Source of the DNA: Candidatus Sodaliphilus fimicaballi
Lineage (GTDB): Bacteria; Bacteroidota; Bacteroidia; Bacteroidales; Muribaculaceae
Length of the DNA stretch: 6,889 bases
Assembly: GCA_018065165.1 (NCBI GenBank)
Contig: JAGHTV010000032.1
Span: 1-6,889, forward strand
Reading direction: 5' to 3'
Part shown: positions 1-4,509 of the stretch, one piece after another
Layout of the letters: each line of letters begins with the position of its first letter
Numbering within the stretch: position 1 is the first letter of the stretch
Notes under the pieces: generated by a model
The model's database searches: none
What the model was told of the DNA's origin: nothing
Seen by the model: only the letters and a program-made list of their open reading frames with translations
Position numbers and translations under genes: made by a program

Positions 1-357
1 ACGCCTCAGCGTGTTCTTGTCCATCACCTCCACCTTGTTAGAGCAGTTGTTCACTGCATAGATGCGGTTGCCATATATGCCCAGGTCGTTGCCCACATCG
101 CCCATTTCCTTGGGTACATCGGGATTGGCCTTGGCATACATGTTGCGGGTGTAAGTGCCTGTAGTATAGTCGTAGAAGTCGAGTGTTGCCTTGTTGCTGC
201 CCATGTTGCCCTCGTTGAGCACATAGAAACCGCGCACGCTGGTAAACTCTGGACGTGACACATCTACCTCCTCGGGGATAAAGATTATATCCTCGTTGCG
301 ACAACTGGCAACCACTATGGCCAGTGCGGCCAGTAATATGTAAGTGAGTTGTTTCAT
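1..357 (-). CDS. btuG: BtuG-like surface lipoprotein, vitamin B12-binding beta-propeller (partial, C-terminus off window)
   Basis: Only the first 119 codons are present; the frame runs open off the left edge. The ATG at 357 starts MKQLTYILLAALAIVVASC, a lipoprotein signal peptide with a hydrophobic core and lipobox V-A-S-C, so Cys19 would be the lipidated residue. The residues after it are R-N-E-D, an acidic stretch resembling the Bacteroidota lipoprotein export signal that sends lipoproteins to the cell surface. The mature part (FYVLNEGNMGSNKATLDFYD around residues 44-63, then GIYGNRIYAVNN) resembles YncE/YVTN-type seven-bladed beta-propellers. In Bacteroides, BtuG is such a propeller; it binds cobalamin at the surface with very high affinity and sits on BtuB. 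The start lies 5 bases after the btuB stop, under the same cobalamin riboswitch, and this context is the main reason for calling BtuG. A related DUF5074/YncE surface protein with another ligand is possible, since the ligand-binding blades are mostly missing here. Confidence 0.75.
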   Translation of the reverse strand, partial: MKQLTYILLAALAIVVASCRNEDIIFIPEEVDVSRPEFTSVRGFYVLNEGNMGSNKATLDFYDYTTGTYTRNMYAKANPDVPKEMGDVGNDLGIYGNRIYAVNNCSNKVEVMDKNTLRR

Positions 358-362
358 TGCTT

Positions 363-2429
363 TTAGATGTCGATTTTGAGGATAAACTTAAAGTTGCGTC
401 CAGGCATGGGGTAGTTCTGAATCACATCGTAGTACTGGTTCAGTAGGTTGTTGACCTCGCCTGTGAGCTTGATGCGAGCCTTGCCCCAGTTGAATGAGTA
501 GTTGGCCGATATGTCGTGGGTGTACCATGGTTGCTCATGGTTGGCGGGGATATTGCTGCTGGTGTGGTAGCGTTCGCCCACGTATATGAAGCTATAGTTG
601 AGTTCTACCACATCGCGCCATGCAGCATGCACTACGGCACTACCGCTGTTCCAGGGGATGTAGGCGATTTGTCCCTTATAGGTGCCACCGTCGCCATAGT
701 CATCGGGCTTGCTGTAGTCCTGCGCACGCTGGTAGGTGTAAGTCAGGTTGAGGTCCACTCGCACATCTTGCATGGGACGGACGCTGGTGCGGGCACTGAC
801 GTCGATGCCACGTATCTTCACTTTGCCTATGTTCATCATCATCCAGCGATATTGGCCTGTACCCTTGGGCACAGCGATAATTTTGTCGGTAACATAGTTG
901 TAGTAAGCGTCGGCACTCATCTTGAAGCCAGCAAAGAAACCACGGTCGGGCAAGATGTTGTAGCGCACACCTATGTCATACTGGTCGACATACTCGGGAC
1001 GCAGTGTCACATTGCCAATGTCGGTATAATACAGGTCGTTGAAAGTGGGCATGCGGAATATGCGCTTGTAGAACGCCCTGAAGTTGAGGTCGTGTTCGAT
1101 CCACGGAGCATAGCTGATGAATGCTGCTGGGGTGAAGCGGTGAAGCCACTGACTGTGGTGGGCCACAGTCTGGCCCGCGTTGCGTGACTCATGCTGGTCG
1201 TTGACCATAGTGTAGAGAATGCTGGCTTGGGCCTTGAATTGCATGATGGTGTAAGCCGTGGCAAGTGCTGCAAGGCCAGTGTGGCGGGTGGGGTAGGAGA
1301 AGTTTGCTAGCGTTGAGTTAAGGTAGTTCCACTTATAGTCGACGCTCAGGTTTACATCCCAGTCGCGTATGATTGTAAACTTGTTGGCACTCGACAGGTA
1401 CACTTCGTCTTGCCAGAACTTGTTGTCTATGAGCATGAGTGTAGTGTCGGGATTGACATAGTGCATGAAGTCGCGGGCATACTTGGCGTTGAATTGTGTC
1501 TCATATCGCTCGCTCATCTTCTTTTGCCAGCTGCCCTGAGTAAAGAAGTTGCGGTCCCACTGGCGTTGCGAGTTCTTCCACACATTGTTGACGATGGCAC
1601 CGGGTATGCCTCGCTCGCTGTCGTAGTAGTAGAACTTGGCGTTCCAGCGGCCATCGGGCATTACGCCAAACAGGGCACCCTCAACGCGCCATGCCTGTAC
1701 ATCGCCATTCTTGCGCACAGCAGTTGTGTCCCACGCTAGTGTGCCGTCGCTGAACTTCTTGCGGTAGCGGAAGTGGTATTGTCCTGTAGCATAGGTATAC
1801 TCGGCATTGAGCGTCATGCTCATGCTGCGGTTCAACTTGTGCCCCCAGCGCAGGCTAGGGTTGGCAAGGCCAAACGACCCTGTGCGCATCGTGAAGTTGA
1901 AGTTATCGCGTTTGCCAGGCTCAAACTTGGGCTTGCGTGTGCGCAGGTAGATGGTGCCAGCGCTGCCAAAGTCGCGGGCGGGCTGGAAGATGTCGCTCTT
2001 CTGGCCGTTGTACAGCGAGATTTCCTCAATGTTGTCGAGTGAGAATTTGCCTAGGTCAATCTGACCATTCTGTGCATTGCCCAGCTGTATGCCGTCATAG
2101 AACACGCCCATGTGGTTGGTTCCCATTGAGCGTATGTCCACCGTCTTGATGCCGCCCACACCGCCGTAGTCCTTGATTTGCACGCCGCTGAAGTAGCGTA
2201 TCGCGTCGGCCACGCTGTGACTGTTGAGACCCTCAAGGTTCTTGCCGCTCAGCACCTGGGCAGGGATGACCTCGGCATAAGGCTTACGGCCATACACCAC
2301 CACATTGTCAAGATACTGCATGGAGTCGAGCTTGCTGTGGTGACGGGTGGCAACAGAGTCAGCGTCGAGCGCCATTGCCGCCTGACACAGTGCCATTATC
2401 ATCAAGAGAAGTGTAGTAAGTCGTCGCAT
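363..2429 (-). CDS. btuB: TonB-dependent outer-membrane vitamin B12 receptor BtuB
   Basis: The 688-residue protein imports cobalamin and related corrinoids across the outer membrane using energy from TonB-ExbBD. It has a signal peptide (about residues 1-20, cleavage near AMA|LD), a TonB-box-like DNVVVYG at 41-47, and a plug domain at about 45-165 (VADAIRYFSGVQIKDYGG, then IRSMGTNHMGVFYDGIQLG, ending near GSAGTIYLRT). A beta-barrel rich in alternating aromatic residues follows, ending in the family-typical YPMPGRNFKFILKIDI. It lacks the N-terminal carboxypeptidase-like domain of SusC-type receptors and no SusD partner follows, so polysaccharide uptake is unlikely. The length is near that of BtuB proteins (E. 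coli about 614). Specificity is inferred from the cobalamin riboswitch directly upstream and the BtuG-like gene 5 bases downstream. The ATG at 2429 is chosen because it gives a proper signal peptide; no clear Shine-Dalgarno precedes it, as is usual in Bacteroidota. Expression should fall when B12 is plentiful. Confidence 0.9.
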   Translation of the reverse strand: MRRLTTLLLMIMALCQAAMALDADSVATRHHSKLDSMQYLDNVVVYGRKPYAEVIPAQVLSGKNLEGLNSHSVADAIRYFSGVQIKDYGGVGGIKTVDIRSMGTNHMGVFYDGIQLGNAQNGQIDLGKFSLDNIEEISLYNGQKSDIFQPARDFGSAGTIYLRTRKPKFEPGKRDNFNFTMRTGSFGLANPSLRWGHKLNRSMSMTLNAEYTYATGQYHFRYRKKFSDGTLAWDTTAVRKNGDVQAWRVEGALFGVMPDGRWNAKFYYYDSERGIPGAIVNNVWKNSQRQWDRNFFTQGSWQKKMSERYETQFNAKYARDFMHYVNPDTTLMLIDNKFWQDEVYLSSANKFTIIRDWDVNLSVDYKWNYLNSTLANFSYPTRHTGLAALATAYTIMQFKAQASILYTMVNDQHESRNAGQTVAHHSQWLHRFTPAAFISYAPWIEHDLNFRAFYKRIFRMPTFNDLYYTDIGNVTLRPEYVDQYDIGVRYNILPDRGFFAGFKMSADAYYNYVTDKIIAVPKGTGQYRWMMMNIGKVKIRGIDVSARTSVRPMQDVRVDLNLTYTYQRAQDYSKPDDYGDGGTYKGQIAYIPWNSGSAVVHAAWRDVVELNYSFIYVGERYHTSSNIPANHEQPWYTHDISANYSFNWGKARIKLTGEVNNLLNQYYDVIQNYPMPGRNFKFILKIDI

Positions 2430-2473
2430 TGCTCTAAAATACCGAAAGCCTTGAAACTCATATCTTTGTTATG

Positions 2474-2751
2474 GCAATAGGCAGGTTTTCTGGCTCGTTC
2501 GTCCGTGTGTTTTGGTGGTAACGCCTTCCCATCTAGGATCGACAGTGGCATGACCATGGACCGTATTGCCTGCATGATTTCGTCGTCCTCAAAGATGAAA
2601 AATAATTATTGAAATTATTTCACTCTCAGGCCATCAATTTCATGCACATACTGCGGCAATACCATGAGAACTCACAGCAGCGGTGTCTGCTCGGGATTCA
2701 CACCCGATTCCCTTTTACCCCGGCACTTTAGTTATGCCAAGCACCCATTGC
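2474..2751 (-). promoter_or_regulatory. Cobalamin (adenosylcobalamin-type) riboswitch controlling btuB-btuG
   Basis: Read on the minus strand, the leader contains the conserved cobalamin aptamer elements in order: GGGTGCTTGGCAT (2746-2734), AAAAGGGAATCGGGTGTGAA, CCGCTGCTGTGAG, GCCACTG (2549-2543), GGGAAGGC, and the B12 box AGCCAGAAAACCTGCC (2495-2480). The closing P1 helix pairs GCAAT at 2751-2747 with ATTGC at 2478-2474, extended inward by G-U and G-C pairs. At about 278 nt it is longer than usual because of a 112-nt peripheral arm (2555-2666) between the GCTGTGAG and GCCACTG elements. The aptamer ends 44 nt before the btuB ATG. I see no hairpin followed by a U-run in that gap, so control of translation initiation is more likely than termination; this is inference. 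Bound cobalamin is expected to switch btuB and btuG off. Confidence 0.95.
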
Positions 2752-2755
2752 GGTG

Positions 2756-2787
2756 CAAAATTACAAATAATCTCTAACCCTCACAAG
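2756..2787 (-). promoter_or_regulatory. Bacteroides-type housekeeping promoter of the riboswitch-btuB-btuG operon
   Basis: On the minus strand the -7 element TAATTTTG (2763-2756) matches the Bacteroides consensus TAnnTTTG exactly. A CTTG (2787-2784), three of four to the -33 consensus TTTG, lies 20 bases upstream, close to the expected spacing. Transcription would start about 5-8 bases downstream, at roughly 2748-2751, which is the first base pair of riboswitch helix P1. The agreement between two independent signals raises confidence. Confidence 0.7.
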
Positions 2788-2942
2788 CAATTCACTGTTA
2801 AATCACAGCAATGCACCCTTGCGCTGATTGCACCAGCTATACTCACGTCTGGCAAGTGCCAAATCAAAAAAGTGTGATTTTGTTGAATCTTTCGTTAAAA
2901 CGCACAACAAGTGTTTGCTCTTATTGTAGCTTATATGGGGAG
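2788..2942. other. Intergenic gap between the sigma operon and the B12 operon
   Basis: No gene is supported here. On the minus strand, downstream of the 128-residue protein's stop codon, there is a weak hairpin: TTGTTG (2910-2905) pairs with CAACAA (2885-2880) around an inner CGTT/AACG stem. A run of six T follows at 2871-2866, nine bases on. This could be a poor terminator for the sigma operon. A second small inverted repeat, TGGCAAGTGCCA (2850-2861), has no T-run after it. Neither is strong enough for a separate terminator call. Confidence 0.4.
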
Positions 2943-3329
2943 TCAACTGTTCTTTTGATTCATGTATTCGCGCGCCTGTGTTATTTCATATCCGCCGTAC
3001 ATCATCAGCATGATGCACATGCTCCCCAGGATGTAGTGGATGTTCTCAATCAAGCCGTTGAGGACGGGCGAACCGGTTGTGACTGTAATGATTTCGATGG
3101 GCGAGGGGAGCAGGTAGGCAATGATCATGAGGACACACCCCATTACCATGCCTGCTGCAAAGGCTATCTTGGCGCGCATGCGCAACTGGGCCATCTGACG
3201 TTCCTGGTATTCCTTAACCATGTCCACGGCGTCCATGCGTCGCTCCAGGTCGGCAATGATGTCGCGTCCGTTGCCGGTCTCGGGGTTGTAGTCCCGTAGC
3301 ATGTTGTCGAGTTGGTTGTCGTTTATCAT
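2943..3329 (-). CDS. Two-helix membrane protein of unknown function, candidate anti-sigma factor
   Basis: I do not recognise this 128-residue protein by family. An N-terminal charged, helix-prone soluble part (about 1-52, including DLERRMDAVDMVKEYQERQ, possibly a short coiled coil) is followed by two hydrophobic segments at about 54-74 (IAFAAGMVMGCVLMIIAYLL) and 94-113 (IENIHYILGSMCIMLMMYGG), joined by a roughly 20-residue loop. Its ATG overlaps the stop of the upstream ECF sigma gene as ATGA, and a strong GGAGG lies 8 bases before the ATG, which fixes this start. A small membrane protein translationally coupled after an ECF sigma gene is the classic place for an anti-sigma factor, with the soluble N-terminus in the cytoplasm holding the sigma factor. 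It lacks the H-x3-C-x2-C zinc motif of ZAS-type anti-sigma factors, so the role rests on context and topology only. Confidence 0.8.
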   Translation of the reverse strand: MINDNQLDNMLRDYNPETGNGRDIIADLERRMDAVDMVKEYQERQMAQLRMRAKIAFAAGMVMGCVLMIIAYLLPSPIEIITVTTGSPVLNGLIENIHYILGSMCIMLMMYGGYEITQAREYMNQKNS

Positions 3330-3811
3330 CGTTTTATCCTCCTTTTCAGTTCTTCGCGCCCTCGCTGGAGCTGTTTTTTTACCGCTGCCTCGCTGCAGCC
3401 AGTTATTTGTGTTATTTCGTTGATTTTGAAGCCTTCGATGTAGTGCAGCACTATTGCCGTGCGCTCGCTGTGGGGCAGTGCGGCGAGTGCGCGGTGCAGT
3501 TCTTCGCCGACAAATGTGGAGTCGGCCTCCTGCCCGCCTGTGATGTGCCTTGCCTGCTCAATGGGTTGTGTTGCCTCGCGCTGTCGTTTCTTGCGGTGGT
3601 TGATGAAGGTGTTGTAGGCGATGCGCCTTATCCATGCCGCGAAGTGCTCGCGCTCGTCATATCGGTCAAGCGCAATGTAGGCCTTGATGAGGGTTTCCTG
3701 GGCGATGTCGCCGGCATCGTCGCGGTTACCGCAGCACAGGGCAAGCAGGAAACGCATCAGTGCTCCCTGCTCACGCTTTACATGCCCTATGAACTGCTCG
3801 CGGGTCATCAT
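3326..3811 (-). CDS. ECF-type RNA polymerase sigma factor
   Basis: The 161-residue protein has the two-domain layout of an extracytoplasmic-function sigma-70 factor, which directs core RNA polymerase to a specific promoter set. Sigma region 2 spans about residues 12-78, with DDAGDIAQETLIKAYIALDR as the core-binding helix and AAWIRRIAYNTFINHRKKRQ as the -10 recognition part. Sigma region 4 spans about 103-157 (ALPHSERTAIVLHYIEGFKI, then a helix-turn-helix ITQITGCSEAAVKKQLQRGR) for -35 recognition. The length is typical for the family, and there is no C-terminal extension. Two ATGs in tandem (3811 and 3808) can start it; the AAAGG at 3816-3812 abuts the first, so the second may be used. It begins 6 bases after the stop of the upstream three-helix membrane gene and overlaps the downstream membrane gene by ATGA, so all three are probably co-transcribed. 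Its regulon is not evident from this window. Confidence 0.93.
   Translation of the reverse strand: MMTREQFIGHVKREQGALMRFLLALCCGNRDDAGDIAQETLIKAYIALDRYDEREHFAAWIRRIAYNTFINHRKKRQREATQPIEQARHITGGQEADSTFVGEELHRALAALPHSERTAIVLHYIEGFKINEITQITGCSEAAVKKQLQRGREELKRRIKR
3338..3342 (-). promoter_or_regulatory. Strong Shine-Dalgarno GGAGG for the 128-residue membrane protein
   Basis: On the minus strand AAAAGGAGGATAAAACG directly precedes the ATG at 3329, leaving an 8-base spacer. The site lies inside the last codons of the sigma gene. Such a full anti-16S match is uncommon in Bacteroidota, where most genes, including btuB in this window, lack one. It supports the chosen start and suggests efficient coupled translation. 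Confidence 0.75.
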
Positions 3812-3817
3812 CCTTTG

Positions 3818-4267
3818 TCAATCATCGAGTTGATTGAGTATTTTCTTGCTTGAGTTGTAGCCTATGAACAGTGACACACCCACTGCCAGCGAGGGTATTC
3901 CGAAGACGAGCCCCATTGCGTAGATGTCTTCCTTGGTGATGCCCATGCAGCCTACAACCACGAGTGCGATAAAGGTTGCTGTGGAAAAGATGGTGAGGAT
4001 GCTTGCTGCGATGAGTTCATAGTGCATCTTCATGATGATGCGTTCCTTGAGCGGTTTCTGGGGCGGGGTGAGGCTCTTGATGATGTCCTGCACGTCGATG
4101 TTGCCGTTTTTCTCGATGACTGCCATGGCAATCTCGTTGCGCTTGTCGACCTCGTGTCTTTTTTTGCGCATTGTCATATACACTGTTGTGATGGGCAGCA
4201 CTACACATATTCCCAGTGTTACCAGAGATTCCATTATTTCTTGTACTAACCAATAGATATTGTTCAT
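3818..4267 (-). CDS. Three-helix membrane protein of unknown function, first gene of the sigma operon (DUF6249-like)
   Basis: The 149-residue protein has three hydrophobic segments at about 14-32 (SLVTLGICVVLPITTVYMT), 85-109 and 116-136. Between the first and second lies a basic, then helix-prone soluble stretch (MRKKRHEVDKRNEIAMAVIE, residues 33-52, followed by NGNIDVQDIIKSL), likely cytoplasmic by the positive-inside rule. This pattern of a short N-terminal helix, a charged segment with an AIEKNG-like motif, then a helical hairpin reminds me of Bacteroidota DUF6249 proteins, which are often found beside sigma factors. That family link is from memory and is tentative. It lies 6 bases upstream of the ECF sigma gene, so it may sense or regulate with it. 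The ATG at 4267 is preceded by a weak GGA; the ATG at codon 12 would cut into the first helix, so the first one is preferred. There is no enzymatic motif. Confidence 0.82.
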   Translation of the reverse strand: MNNIYWLVQEIMESLVTLGICVVLPITTVYMTMRKKRHEVDKRNEIAMAVIEKNGNIDVQDIIKSLTPPQKPLKERIIMKMHYELIAASILTIFSTATFIALVVVGCMGITKEDIYAMGLVFGIPSLAVGVSLFIGYNSSKKILNQLDD

Positions 4268-4314
4268 AATTCCATTTGTTTTATTTGTGATACATCAGTT
4301 GTTGTTCTCTTTTT

Positions 4315-4328
4315 TGAACTCGGGTTCA
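4315..4328. repeat. Perfect short inverted repeat TGAAC-TCGG-GTTCA upstream of the sigma operon
   Basis: Two 5-base arms (4315-4319 and 4324-4328) surround a 4-base centre. The repeat lies about 50 bases before the first gene of the sigma operon and overlaps the end of the candidate -7 element, so it would sit at or just after the transcription start. It could be an operator or a small leader hairpin. Chance cannot be excluded for arms this short. Confidence 0.35.
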
Positions 4329-4354
4329 TATATATAACAACCAGGTGCCGCAAA
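4327..4354 (-). promoter_or_regulatory. Candidate promoter of the three-gene sigma operon
   Basis: On the minus strand TTTG (4354-4351) lies 16 bases before TATATATG (4334-4327), which matches seven of eight positions of the Bacteroides -7 consensus TAnnTTTG. The spacer is about 4 bases shorter than usual, so the match is imperfect. The operon needs a promoter here because a strong terminator separates it from rpoC. A self-recognised ECF promoter is an alternative that I cannot identify by eye. Confidence 0.35.
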
Positions 4355-4420
4355 AGGTGACATGAAATGATAAATATTTAGCAAAAAATCAGGTGTGTGT
4401 AAAAAATAGTTTTTATTTGA

Positions 4421-4461
4421 TTAAATTAACTGCGGCGACATCGTTAACGATGCCGCCGCAG
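4421..4461 (-). terminator. Rho-independent terminator of rpoC
   Basis: A 32-base hairpin (4430-4461) has a 14-base-pair stem, CTGCGGCGGCATCG with CGATGTCGCCGCAG, closed by a TTAA loop. On the minus strand it is followed by the T-rich TTAATTTAA, and it begins 48 bases after the rpoC stop. The one non-Watson-Crick position is a G-U wobble in the minus-strand transcript but an A-C mismatch in a plus-strand transcript, which fits selection in the rpoC direction. Confidence 0.9.
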
Positions 4462-4509
4462 TGCTATGCAATGTGATTGTAATTAAATCATGTGTTTGGG
4501 TTGAAAGTG

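Noticed and set aside
516..1187. A 223-codon plus-strand open frame antisense to btuB
   Set aside because: It lies wholly inside the clear btuB frame, has no recognisable domain, and arises from the codon pattern of the opposite strand.
1..2429. SusC/SusD-type polysaccharide utilisation locus
   Set aside because: The receptor lacks the SusC N-terminal extension, no SusD or glycoside hydrolase is present, and a cobalamin riboswitch controls it.
2431..2450. GCTTT/AGAGC hairpin just before the btuB ATG as the riboswitch expression platform
   Set aside because: The stem is five base pairs with one G-U and a 9-base loop, too weak to claim without folding calculations.
2850..2861. Small inverted repeat TGGCAAGTGCCA as a possible terminator or operator
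   Set aside because: The stem is only 4-5 base pairs, with no T-run after it on the minus strand and no nearby start site it would control.
2811..3299. A 162-codon plus-strand open frame across the intergenic gap and the two-helix membrane gene
   Set aside because: Most of it is antisense to a minus-strand gene supported by an overlap and a strong ribosome binding site; it shows no domain or promoter of its own.
3407..3853. A 148-codon plus-strand open frame antisense to the sigma gene
   Set aside because: The minus-strand frame has unmistakable sigma region 2 and 4 motifs.
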